From Carex sylvatica (taxonomy: Eukaryota > Streptophyta > Magnoliopsida > Poales > Cyperaceae), in contig CAXKVR010000093.1 in NCBI GenBank assembly GCA_964058845.1, forward strand, positions 62,001-126,000: a DNA stretch of 64,000 nucleotides, written 5' to 3'. Made by a program: the position numbers and the translations under genes. Positions 35,915 to 46,255 of the stretch are shown here, piece by piece. The notes under the pieces were generated by a model. That model saw only the letters and a program-made list of their open reading frames with translations. It did no database searches and was not told the DNA's origin. The stretch's first letter is position 1. Each line of letters opens with the position of its first letter.

Positions 35915-36777
35915 CTCGGGAGTCAAAAAAAGTTGTGGAAAAAAAAAGCAGTGGTACAAAAGAACAACACTGCTATGTGATAGCGTCCCGGTTCAATGAA
36001 CCTTGTGCACACAAAAACACAAAAAAATATTCTCCTGAAATCTTCTTATCTGGACCTTGTTCATCTAGCGGACCACATCCCCCAAGGTAACTCACATTTT
36101 GTGTTTACGTTACATATAAACAGTCTGATTGTCTGATCAGAATCGGTGCCAAACCGGCCCGAGTTTGAATGTAAGGAAAAGCTTTAATATTCGTGCCAAA
36201 GCAGATCAGACGGTCCAAATCCATACTCAAAATTTGGGTTACCAAACGTGATAACTGATTAAGATTCTTCTTCTAGACCTTTTGGAGTTCATATTCTCTG
36301 TGGTAAAGGAACATTTATGTTTAAATCCTGCAGTCCGATTAAAATCCAGGTACATTAATATTCTTGCAGATTCTGATTGGACGGTCCAGATCAATCAAGA
36401 AATATTCTGTTACCTTAGGTTATATCAATTCGACCACAAACTGTTACTCGGGTAAACATTTTCTGTGTTACAACAAATACGGCAATAGACCAGGTCCATG
36501 ATGAATTCTCTGCCAATTCCATTCCTGCTTCCCTTCTTTTCTCACAATTCAATCATGCTCTCTCACCCACCGGAAACAAATCCGACGGAGATTTCAGAGA
36601 CACTGAAATTCTTAATTCAATTATTTATATATTTCGTGATTTGTACATAAAAATCTATTTTCTTTGAGATTCGTGTATGGAAAAACTTAGATGGTTAGAT
36701 TTGAAATTTCAAAGCCCCTTAAATCCCTCAAAGATTTCAGCAGATTTCATTCCCACCTGTCAGCCTCTCCGTCTCGA
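35915..36777. other. Upstream region of the cysteine synthase gene
   Basis: Non-coding. It contains several degenerate CAGATCAGACGGTCC / GATTGGACGGTCCAGATC motifs in both orientations between 36120 and 36400, a common plant MITE-type signature without clear ends here. The ORF at 36677-36973 crosses the predicted promoter and 5' UTR and is not supported. Confidence 0.4.
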
Positions 36778-36785
36778 TATAAACA
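36778..36785 (+). promoter_or_regulatory. Candidate TATA box of the cysteine synthase gene
   Basis: TATAAACA sits about 290 bp before the ATG. A transcription start some 30 bp downstream would give a short 5' UTR exon ending AAG|GTAC at 36876, an intron to TTTCTGTAG (37051), and a 15-nt leader before ATG 37067. The arrangement is inferred from the splice motifs. Confidence 0.45.
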
Positions 36786-36876
36786 CATTTCCACTGGAAT
36801 CCCCTTGGTTTTCTACCAAATCAACTGCTGAGTTTCTAGTTTTTCCACATCTCTCTTATTTTATTCTTTTATTAAG

Positions 36877-37051
36877 GTACATCTTCTCTTCCTCAGATTT
36901 CATCTTTCTGTATCTCGACGGTTTTCGATTCACATTCATTTCCCACCTCATTGTTTTTGTTGTGTGTCAATAAAATTTATATAAATAGAGGATTCTAATT
37001 CGGTAATAGTGTGCATAGTTTCATTTTCACAATTTTGAATAATTTCTGTAG
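36877..37051 (+). other. Predicted 5' UTR intron of the cysteine synthase gene
   Basis: Donor AAG|GTACATC and acceptor TTTCTGTAG|CG bound a T-rich 175-bp segment just upstream of the start codon. An intron between promoter and ATG is common in this gene family. No transcript data are available. Confidence 0.45.
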
Positions 37052-37066
37052 CGATTTGATTGATCA

Positions 37067-40000
37067 ATGGGTGAAGCAAGCAACACCATCGCTAAGGATG
37101 TCACTGAGGTAATTAATATCTTTTATTTTTTTGCTAATTTTCTACTAATTAGATGCCAGTATAATGAATTTCTTATTTTAATTTGAAAATTTGGGGTGCA
37201 GTTGATTGGGAATACACCATTGGTGTATCTAAACAAGGTCACAGAAGGATGTGTGGCTAAAGTTGCGGCGAAACTGGAGATGATGGAGCCTTGCTCCAGT
37301 GTCAAGGATAGGTAGTTAACAATTATATATATTTTTTTGGAATATTTTTCATATTTTTGCTTTAATTTTGATTTTAAGATTGATTATGTGTGGTTGAAAT
37401 TGGGGCAGGATTGGGTATAGCATGATCAGTGATGCAGAGGAGAAAGGGTTAATCACTCCAGGAGTGGTACGTAATTTTGTAATCTATTTAATTTTCTTAA
37501 TTTCTTTATAATTTGTTACACAATTTATTATTTTAAGTTGAAAAATTGAATAAAAAGATAATTGTTATCAGTTGTTCAGAGTGGCATTATTTTTTACTTC
37601 TATTATATTATTCAGCGCATGCTTTCCTTACTGTTACCTATTGTTTGTATTACTTGACTTTTAAACAAGCTAACAAAACTTATTTTTATTTCAACAATTT
37701 GATGTGACCTATATAGAAAATGAAACTTGGCATGTTAGTGGTTTGCTGAGATTTGACTTTTTCAATTATCTTATCTTGATTTGTATAGGACAATCAAATG
37801 TGGGACCAGATAAGATTATTCAATTTTTATAAAAGATTTTGTGCTTTGCTATTTGGAATTTAACTCATAAAATATAACAGTACTTCAAATTCTTGGCAAT
37901 TCAGGGACAAAATAGTAAACAACCTTTGAATTTGTTTTTAGTATTAATTAATATCTGAAATGATTATTCCATAGATTCAATAAATAATTATAATGTTTTT
38001 AGCATATATCTTATTTTACAAAAGCAGAAAATGCCACTTGAACTGGGCATAGGATGAACTCATTCCAATAATAATTCAAATTTATGTTACTCAATATACC
38101 TTTTTCTGGTAAAAAATAAAGCATTGGAAGCATCATCTGATCTGTGCAAATTCGCATCAGAATATATTACTACATAAATATTGCATTTACCCAGGACCTG
38201 TTTGGTTTTTTCAAGGACATTTGGGGTGAAATAAGTAATTTCACAATTTTTTATTTGTGGCACAGAGTGTGTTGATCGAACCCACAAGTGGCAACACGGG
38301 AATAGGCCTTGCATTCATGGCCGCAGCAAAGGGGTATAGGCTTGTGCTGACAATGCCGGCCTCTATGAGTATGGAAAGGAGAATCATACTGAAAGCATTT
38401 GGTGCTGAGTTGGTACTCACGGACCCACTTCTCGGCATGAAAGGAGCAGTGGCAAAGGCCGAGGAATTGGCTGCTAAGACACCAAATTCATACATCCTTC
38501 AGCAATTTGAGAATGCTGCTAATCCTAAGGTACAATTTTATTATTAGTTTGTTATTTATGTTTGAGTGAGGCGATAGTACTATGCATAGCATGGATTTGC
38601 ATACCATGGATCAATATATTCATTTCAAAGTTCAACATGATCTCCATATGAAAATGTACTTGTAGATCAAAATTTATGTTTTTTACAATTTTTTTACTAT
38701 TTTTTTGGACGAGTAGAAAATCACTTGATCTAAAAATTCTGGACCATTCACAACTAGTGATTTTCTACCTATCTGGAAAAATAGTAAAAATTTAAAAAAA
38801 ATGTAAAAATTAGTTTGCAAGTACATTTTCACATGTTGTGTCGACAAAAATTGGAGAAATCAGAGAATAGATGTTTATGATGAGAATTTAGAAGTAATAG
38901 ATAAGATGTGGATCAGACGGAGGAGAAACAGGAGAAGTGATGCGAACCATTGGATATGAATCGTACGAAGGATAAATGCGATGGTACTGTAGCAGTACTG
39001 TAGCACTTACAGTAACCCCTTCGTCCAAAATTAAATATATAAATAGATATGGAGATCATGTTGAACGTTTCGGATCGATTATTTGAACGTTGAAAATGAA
39101 AATATTGATCCATAGTATGGAGCAATCTGCGTTATGCGTAGTACCATAGCCTCAGTTGTTCAAATTCAGTCGTTCAAATTCTCAAGAGTTGTGATTAATA
39201 AGTTTTTACTTTTGGGTAACTTTATTTTTATTTTTATTTTTATTTTTGATGATTTAGATACATTATGAGACAACTGGACCTGAAATATGGAAGGGAACTG
39301 GAGGCAAAGTTGATGGTCTTGTTTCTGGAATTGGTACCGGTGGTACCATTACTGGAGCAGGAAGGTATCTTAAAGAGCAAAACCCTGATGTTAAGGTTAG
39401 TTTTTATTTATCTTTATTCCTATTTAATTGTGAACTTACTCAAATTTAGGTGATTTGGATATTGACATTTATTTATTTGTAAAGCTATATGGTGTTGAGC
39501 CAGTGGAAAGTGCAGTCTTGTCGGGTGGAAAACCTGGTAATTCCCCGTAATTTACAATTTTTTTAAACTCCATTGTAATTTACAATTTTTTTAAACTCCA
39601 TTGTAATTTAAAATGTTTGAAAAAACATTTGATAATGTATGCCTAGAAAAATCAAATTTGAATTTCGCACTTTGTTCATAGGGATTCCAACCGGGTAAGA
39701 AATGGGTCGGGTCTAAGCATTTTCATACCATTACCTGTCAACAGATAAAAGGGTGCCATTGAATAGATAAATATGGGCCATGAATAAAACAAAATCATAT
39801 CACGCATAATTCCCATATAAATTTCTATCATTATATAATTTTATAATTTTATTTTTAATAATTACTACCTAGGGTAACGGGTACGAAATATCCTTACCTG
39901 TTATGTTCAATTGCAAATTAGGTCCACACAAGATTCAGGGAATTGGAGCAGGTTTTATTCCAGGTGTTTTGGCTGTTGATCTTATTGATGAAGCTGTTCA

Positions 40001-40921
40001 GGTATAATAACTCCAATTTATGTCATTTACTTTTTGCAATATATATGATATATGCTTTTATCACCGGCCACTTGATTTTTATTTTTTTATTGTTGGATGT
40101 TGTTAGGTCTCAAGTGAGGAATCAATTGAGATGGCAAAAACCCTTGCTTTGAAAGAGGGATTACTGGTATATGTTATCTTTTTTTTTCTTTGGAATGTAT
40201 CTATGGATTTAGATAACATTCTTTGGTTCTGCATCTGTAACTGTTCTTACATGCAATTCCGGTTGCAGGTTGGAATATCATCTGGTGCTGCTGCGGCTGC
40301 TGCAATTAAGCTTGCAAAGAGACCAGAAAACGAGGGAAAGCTCCTTGTTGTAAGTGATTTACTCTTTCTGAAAAAAATAATGAAAAATTGTTTAAATATT
40401 TTGATTTTCTGTATTTGCTTTAATGGATAAATCTATCAGTGCAAAGGTTGTAAAATAAGATTGGTTCTCTAATTATTAAGCTTTGAACAATCGAGCTTCA
40501 AAATTTCTATTAATTTTTTTTAGTGAGGGTACAGTACTATGCATAGTGCACATTGGTCTTTACTATGGATCAATATTTACATTTTCAAAGTCAACATGAT
40601 CTTCATATAAAAATGTACTTGTAGACCATTTTACTATTTGTTTTAGATAGGCAAATGATTTTCTACCTATCTGAAAAAAAAAAGAGTAAAAAAAATTCTA
40701 AAAAATGTCAAATTTTGTCTAAGTACATTTTTCATATAAAAATTATGTTTAGAAATAAAAATATTTCGCATGGAAATTATTTTTAACAGTTCTAATGCAA
40801 TAACAGCATGCTTCTTTAATTGATATAGGTTGTGTTCCCAAGTTTCGGAGAGCGATATCTTTCCTCGGTGCTTTTCCAGTCTATCAAGAAAGAAGCTGAG
40901 AGCATGGTTGTTGAGCCTTGA
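37067..40921 (+). CDS. OASTL: Cysteine synthase / O-acetylserine (thiol) lyase, cytosolic type, 10 exons
   Basis: Coding exons: 37067-37108, 37202-37311, 37409-37466, 38266-38529, 39258-39395, 39485-39536, 39922-40001, 40107-40166, 40269-40349, 40829-40921. All are GT-AG, total 978 nt, giving 325 aa, the usual length of the cytosolic isoform. It makes cysteine and acetate from O-acetylserine and sulfide, using PLP. The PLP lysine lies in [12 protein letters not shown], the substrate loop is [13 protein letters not shown], the phosphate loop is [14 protein letters not shown], and [11 protein letters not shown] lies near the C-terminus. No transit peptide precedes the conserved start ([20 protein letters not shown]), so the enzyme should be cytosolic. 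By family it is a fold-type II dimer that can associate with serine acetyltransferase. Introns 4 and 9 contain related MITE copies. A beta-cyanoalanine synthase is less likely given the missing leader. Confidence 0.95.
38566..39155. mobile_element. MITE-like inverted-repeat element in an OASTL intron
   Basis: The left end TGAGGCGATAGTACTATGC and the reversed right end TGAGGCTATGGTACTACGC match well. The next 70-100 bp, including ATGGATCAATAT and TCAACATGATCTCCATAT, also pair. The element of about 590 bp fills most of the intron 38530-39257. I could not identify a clean target duplication, so the superfamily is undecided. Confidence 0.75.
40523..40750. mobile_element. Partial copy of the same MITE in another OASTL intron
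   Basis: It begins GTGAGGGTACAGTACTATGC and shares ATGGATCAATATTTACATTT, TCAACATGATCTTCATAT, AAATGTACTTGTAGA and TGATTTTCTACCTATCTG with 38566-38830. The right inverted arm is not visible, so it looks truncated. Confidence 0.7.
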
Positions 40922-41909
40922 ATTTCATTTCTCAAAATGTAAGAAATAATGTGATGTAATAATAAGCCATATGCCTCCTTGTAATTAAGATTTCCTATTT
41001 TTTTTCTGTGATGATGGAATTGTTTTGTGGTGTTTCATTTGTGTGAATTACTCAATATATAAGGCAATTGGATTTCTTTTATATTAAATTAATTTCTGAA
41101 TTTGTCTGTTGCCGCAATTTTTTTTGTTTTGTTTTGCATTCTGAAGTTGGAAATTTTGATTTGGAAGAGTGAAGTATAAGCTATTGTTTGGGAAAAACAA
41201 GCAAGAAACTTTTATAGTAATTTTATATGTTACTTTTTTACCAATTGTTAAAAGAGATCTGGTGAATTTCCAACTTATCCAAAATTGATCCAAATTCTGA
41301 ACAAAACTGTCAAGTCAGGACCAAAATTCTGGGTACAGGAAATAAATCTGCTGCAATCCGATTTGAAATTAGTGAAACTCTGAAATTCTTGTAATTTGAA
41401 TTCGACTTTTATAATTCTTTTGAGAATGCATCTCAAAATAACTGATTTTTTTTGTATACGTGTCTCGAAATAGTTTGATGGCTAGATTTGGATTGCAGAC
41501 GTTTAAGAGTTACTAATTATTTCAGAGTTACGGATCACTGGTTTCGAATTGCAATAGATTCAGATCCCAGAACATTTGGTTTACCTTCTAGAAGAGATGT
41601 ATGTGCTCATAACTCAGTGCACTTATTTTGACAATTTGGCTCACCCATTGTCAAAATTTTCTGATATCACACGTTCAATTATTAAATTTAGAATTTTCTT
41701 TTAAACTGATACAAATTACAAAGCGTCCGTCCATTTTAAATTGGTACTGACCTGAAATGCTAAGGACTCCCCCATTGTGCAACTCCATATAGCTCCATAA
41801 CTATACATTTAATGATTTGAATGCAGTTGATGAGCGAATATTAGTGATTTTCACATATCTATGACCTCTTTGTACATTCAATGCTTTTATGTCTTCTGTG
41901 ATCGATCCT
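40922..41909. other. 3' flank of OASTL and intergenic DNA
   Basis: The 3' UTR probably lies in the first 100-150 bp; AATAAT near 40957 could serve in polyadenylation. Beyond it no gene is seen. Confidence 0.4.
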
Positions 41910-41918
41910 CTATTTCTC
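41910..41918 (+). repeat. Left 9-bp target duplication of a Mutator-like element
   Basis: CTATTTCTC is identical to 44609-44617. Confidence 0.85.
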
Positions 41919-42764
41919 GGGAGAGGAGAGTGTCTGATGTCCATCAGACCAGAGTCTGTTCGATGGGCGGTCTTTGCCGTTGGATTTCATCAAAATCAGA
42001 TTAAAGAGTCACGCCAATTAATGGAGTTTTTTGAAATGAATTTGATTTATTGAAAATTCCAAACCCGATAACTGATTAAACCCACACCACTTTTCACCGG
42101 CAAAATGTGCTAATAAGCTTTGTTTAATCTTGAAAAGTCAGTCTTTGTAAAGCAAATCCCCGTTAAGAGCGCTTTGCCTTGATCATTCATCTTTGTGTCT
42201 TTAGCTGTAAGACAAGGAAATATATAGTTACTGCACTCACAAATTCAAGTTTGACTCTTGCTGCTTTTATAGCGTGTTACCGGAATAGTGCCACAGAAGG
42301 TACAAGTCAACGTACACCATTCCAAACAGTAATCAATCATGGCTAACAGTCTTAACACCGATGCTGATAATTTATAACAAGTGACTCTTTGGATAAAATC
42401 AAATTAATGTTACTAGGACCAACTAAAATCACATTAATTGTTGTTGCAATAAGAACTTGATACAAGTCAAAATATGTAAGGACAAGAGACAATTCATTTT
42501 TACTAATATAAATGAAACAATTAAAATTACATACACTCCTAAAAAAATCTAGACCCATCTCATAAACTATATAAACAAGATTAATATTTTACATATGAGG
42601 TTTCTCTTGGGCTCTATTCTTAATCTTGAAAAGAATCTATTCAAATCACTCCATATTTCTTAGTGAAAATAATATCTCGCAAATTACTTTCTACTACTTT
42701 TACAAACTTTAAGCTGAGAACAGATTAGCCCTAGCCTCCTAACAGAATTTATAGAAACTAAAAA

Positions 42765-42870
42765 GTAGAGATAATAACTAAATATAATGAACGTACCTAA
42801 ACTTCCTTGCAACTTTCATAGCTGAAACATCAGGTTCAACTCTACGCAAATTAAAAGGAACCATAATCTG
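42765..42870 (-). other. Exon-like minus-strand piece inside the MULE (possible captured fragment)
   Basis: On the minus strand, an acceptor (CATCATGCAG, about 42865) precedes an open stretch reading IMVPFNLRRVEPDVSAMKVARK. It is followed by a GTACGT donor near 42800. The segment looks like a short host exon but I do not recognise the protein. The minus-strand ORF at 43710-43928, ending NHGASASVVAISTRPKKEG, could be another exon of the same source. Both are speculative. Confidence 0.3.
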
Positions 42871-44027
42871 CATGATGAATGAAATAAAACTCAAATTAAG
42901 CCTTTATTAAGTGCAAAACTGGCACTTGTTGAAAAAGGAACTTACCACAATGCAAGTTTTTATTCACAAATTTTATGTTTAGGATGGAATTGTTTAAATT
43001 CAAGCTAAATTTTGCAATTTCAACACACAAGTAGAAGCTACATATAATTAAATTGAGGCTACAGATTTTAATTGAATAAATAAAATGCTCAATCTTAATT
43101 AATATTTGATTGAACATTTTGATTTTCATATCTTCGTGATGTTTAATTGAACTGTTGAAGACATTGAATAAATGAAATGCTCAATCTTAATTAATATTTA
43201 ATTGAACATTTTGATTTTCATATCTTTGTGATGTTTAATTGAACTGTTGAAGACCCGCCAATTAGAGAGTAATTGAAGTTAAATAAACAAGCAATGCTTG
43301 GTTGCAAGATCAAGAGGTTATGCAAATTTGCTAAACCAAAGTCAATCTAATAATTGCACACGTGAGAAACTATTTGACAATTAAATGAACATAACTTTTT
43401 CCAAATTGAATGACAATCCAGTACAAACATCTATTTTTCCAGATCTTTATTAATTGATTTAATCGATCAATTATTCTTAAATTATAAATCAATAAGGCTG
43501 ATTTGTATTATAATTTGGGAATTTTGAATCTGGTATAAATCTAGCTCAAATAATGAGCATTAAGAAAATCTCTTCATTAGACATTAAGCAAAATAAAATC
43601 AGTAACTTTTGAAGTCCTAAAATGGTGATACCTCTCCATCTCTCCCTATATCGAATCCCATGTTCGGCTGGACAATCACTCCCATCTCAAAATATCAACT
43701 TGACAGCGATCAACCTTCCTTCTTTGGACGTGTGCTTATGGCGACAACGGAGGCGGAGGCTCCGTGGTTATCTTCCAATACATTGCGATTGATAGATCGA
43801 TCGAGAGCAACCGAGAGACATTTAATTTGGGGGAGGAGAGCATTTAAAAAAAATAATTTGGGGAAGAAGAGACTGACAGAAATGGATTTTATTGAAATAG
43901 CGGGTTTGGAAAGATGGATCCGTACCATTAACCAATATCATTTTGTTAATCAAAATGTAGACCTGATTTTAAATCAGACGGTTCCAACAGTCCATTGAAC
44001 AGACTCTGGTACGATGGGCATCGGACA

Positions 44028-44204
44028 TAAATTGTATCCTCTGAGATATCTCAAACTTTGCGCGACTTTATGGAAAATCCCAACTGTTTAAATACGTTAT
44101 GCACAAATCTCAAAGCACACATAATACTGACCCCCTACATCACTCCCGAATAGACTGAACATGTCGGTCACGAAAAGTTGAGATATCTCAGAGGATATGC
44201 ACTC
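44028..44204. mobile_element. Small Mutator-type MITE nested in the MULE right TIR
   Basis: A 177-bp element flanked by perfect 9-bp duplications (CATCGGACA, 44019-44027 and 44205-44213). Both ends carry TATCCTCTGAGATATCTCAA-type inverted repeats. It is the same family as 44946-45700. Confidence 0.82.
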
Positions 44205-44214
44205 CATCGGACAC

Positions 44215-44589
44215 TAGAGTGGGAAAAATGGCACGCCGGAGCAGGCTCCATCACGGAACGGCACGGCACGGCACGGGTGTTAGTTACGTGCCATGCCTCG
44301 CATGTTCCGTGCTGTGATCATTCGCGTGCCGTGACTAATTATTAGCAAAGAAGACACGACACGGCACGGCACGGGAGAAGGTAGGAGACTAGGAGTGCCG
44401 ACTTGGTCACGGCATGCGAGTCACGGCACGACTTGATTACGGCACGCGAGTCACGATGTGACTCGTGTGCCGTGATCACCCCTCATAATTTTGGTCACGG
44501 CACGTGAAAAATTAAGTTGATCACAGTACGACACAGCACGTGATCAAAGTCACGGCGTGTTAGTCACGGCACGACACGACACGACACTA
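44215..44589. mobile_element. hAT-type MITE rich in CACGGCACG, nested in the MULE right TIR
   Basis: A 375-bp element flanked by 8-bp duplications matching at 7 of 8 positions (TCGGACAC 44207-44214; TCGGACAA 44590-44597). It begins TAGAGTGGGAAAAATGGCACG, ends ...CACTA, and consists mainly of CACGGCACG/GTGCCGTG repeats. It is related to 61536-62017 in inverted orientation. Confidence 0.82.
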
Positions 44590-44608
44590 TCGGACAACCC
44601 CCTCTCCC

Positions 44609-44617
44609 CTATTTCTC
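44609..44617 (+). repeat. Right 9-bp target duplication of the Mutator-like element
   Basis: CTATTTCTC is identical to 41910-41918. Confidence 0.85.
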
Positions 44618-44739
44618 AACCACACTCAGTGCGTACTTTTAGGCATTTGAAGTCAGTGTTGGTGATATTTTTTAGATTTTAACAATATGATGTTATATTT
44701 GAATTTTTTATTTTGTTTTATATTTTATGTAATAGTTAA

Positions 44740-44860
44740 AAAAAAAAATCGGAAGAACTGATATGCAAATTTTCCAATTGTCAAGCTAGAATATTCCATT
44801 TGTATTCGATCATGGAACATATACACGCGGAGCACATTAAATTGTGGCACTGATGCACTA
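44740..44860 (+). repeat. Third dispersed copy of a segment found in duplications A and B
   Basis: TATGCAAATTTTCCAATTGT ... CATATACACGCGGAGCACAT ... TTAAATTGTGGCACT parallels 25070-25150 and 26957-27045. The unit is therefore a dispersed repeat and not only part of the local tandem duplication. Its identity is unknown. Confidence 0.6.
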
Positions 44861-44945
44861 GCTACACGAAAGTTGAAGAAACCGAGGAAGTCTTCCCTTG
44901 TGTTCCAGGTGCAAACAAATATTCAGTCTTTCTGATTTGAATATC

Positions 44946-45700
44946 GAGTGCGTATCCTCTAAGATATCTCCTATTTTGCGTGACCGACGTGTTCGGTGCC
45001 TATTCGGGGATAGCGTGGGGACCAGTATTATTTGAGCTTCGAGATTCGTGCATAACATCTTTGAACGGTTGTGATTTTCCAAATTGTCACGAAGGATATG
45101 AGATATCTCTAGGGCTGCACAAAAAGCTCGCGGCTCGTGGCTCGCTCGTGGCTCGTCTCTAGCTCGCTCGCTAACAGCTCGCTCGATAGTGGCTCGAGCT
45201 GTTAACGAGCCAGCTCGGTTCAGGCTCGAGCTAAAATAAATGAGCTGAGCCAAGGGTCAGCTCGAACCGGGCCAGCTCGGCTCGTTAAATTACTGTAGAT
45301 TTAGGGTTTATTCCCGTATAATTTTAAGTCCAGTCCCATTTTCAAAGGCACAATTATGCAAAATTGATGTATTTTTGGTTTGGGAATAAAGGATATGGGT
45401 TTCAATTACTTGAAGATGTGCCTGCAGGACGATTTCTTAAATTTTTTGAATGAATTTTCTTATTTTTATATTTTTGAATTTGTAAAATAGCAGCCCAATA
45501 AAACCCAGCGAGCCAGCTCGTCAGCTCGTGAGCTAGCTCGGGCTGGCTTGTCATGAGCGAGGCAGGAGTTTTTGGCTCGGGTGACCTAGGTCCAACTCGC
45601 TCGGTCCAGGCTCGGGTCAAAATAAACGAGCCGAGCTAAAGCCCAGCTCGGCCCGAGCCAGCTCGTTTACACCCCTAGATATCTCAGAGGAAGCGAATTC
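44946..45700. mobile_element. Mutator-type MITE, split by a nested hAT MITE
   Basis: The ends GAGTGCGTATCCTCTAAGAT and, reversed, GAATTCGCTTCCTCTGAGAT form inverted repeats. Flanking 9-mers TTGAATATC (44937-44945) and TTGGATATC (45701-45709) match at 8 of 9. Its 5' 165 bp is the reverse complement of 44028-44204 with substitutions (shared GACCGACGTGTTCGGTG-like core). The right part is displaced by the insertion at 45110-45677. Confidence 0.78.
45110..45677. mobile_element. hAT MITE rich in CTCG, inserted in the Mutator MITE
   Basis: Perfect 8-bp duplications GATATCTC (45102-45109 and 45678-45685). The termini TAGGGCTGCACAAAAAGCTC and, reversed, TAGGGGTGTAAACGAGC are classic plant hAT ends. 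Subtermini are full of GGCTCG/CGAGC motifs. The 568 bp hold no transposase. Confidence 0.9.
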
Positions 45701-45709
45701 TTGGATATC

Positions 45710-46255
45710 CCTCTCTGTTGTCAAAACAGTTAGTTGCGGAAATTAAACCTACGATAGAAGTTTACTCAAGTTTACTATAACTCCTCGGATTATTCTTTTT
45801 ACGTGTCACATAATTTTTTATTTATTTATTGAGTAAAATGAAAACTTTATCAACTGAAAATAAAATTTGATAGAAAAAACAATAAATTAAACGCATTTTA
45901 TGAGTTTTTAAAATTTAAAATGATAGATATGATATTATAAATTTTAGAAGAAAAAAACGTAATTTTGAGAATTTTGAGATGTATACATGGAATTTCCTCT
46001 TGAAATATAGCTAGTAACGTGCAGATTTTTAACCGTAGAAAACTTCAAAATGTAATGAACAAAATGCTTTTAGTGTTGACAAATAAACATATGCTAGGCA
46101 AAAACACCAAATTGATGGATTTGCTAACACTAAATTCACAAAATGTCCCCTATCCTTTACTGCAAAACAGATCGCACCTAGATATTTAGTTCTAAATTGA
46201 ATTTTTTTGTAATTACTTCAGATGATATGAAGTCGTCTCAATCGATGCTCGCAGG
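45710..46255. other. Intergenic, no gene seen
   Basis: The stretch at 45830-46000 resembles the arms of the foldback element at 28574-29186 (GAGTTTTTAAAATTTAAAAT ... AGAAGAAAAAAACGTAATTT) and may be a degraded solo arm. Confidence 0.4.

Larger units (their letters stand above)
41919..44608. mobile_element. Mutator-like (MULE) element, non-autonomous, with two nested insertions
   Basis: Perfect 9-bp duplications flank it (CTATTTCTC). The left TIR begins GGGAGAGGAGAGTGTCTGAT and continues GTCCATCAGACCAGAGTCTG. The reversed right TIR begins GGGAGAGGGGGTTG at 44608, is interrupted at its TCGGACA segment by two MITEs (44028-44204 and 44215-44589), and continues at about 44027-43990. Total 2690 bp, about 2.1 kb without the nested insertions. 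No MURA-type transposase is present. The interior has exon-like minus-strand pieces at 42770-42870 and 43700-43930. Confidence 0.85.

Noticed and set aside
35583..35999. Gly/Arg/Val-repeat ORF
   Set aside because: It reads through the (GGGTC)n subterminal array and crosses the right end of the hAT into unrelated DNA.
36677..36973. 98-residue plus-strand ORF upstream of the cysteine synthase gene
   Set aside because: It spans the likely TATA box, 5' UTR exon and leader intron, and shows no domain.
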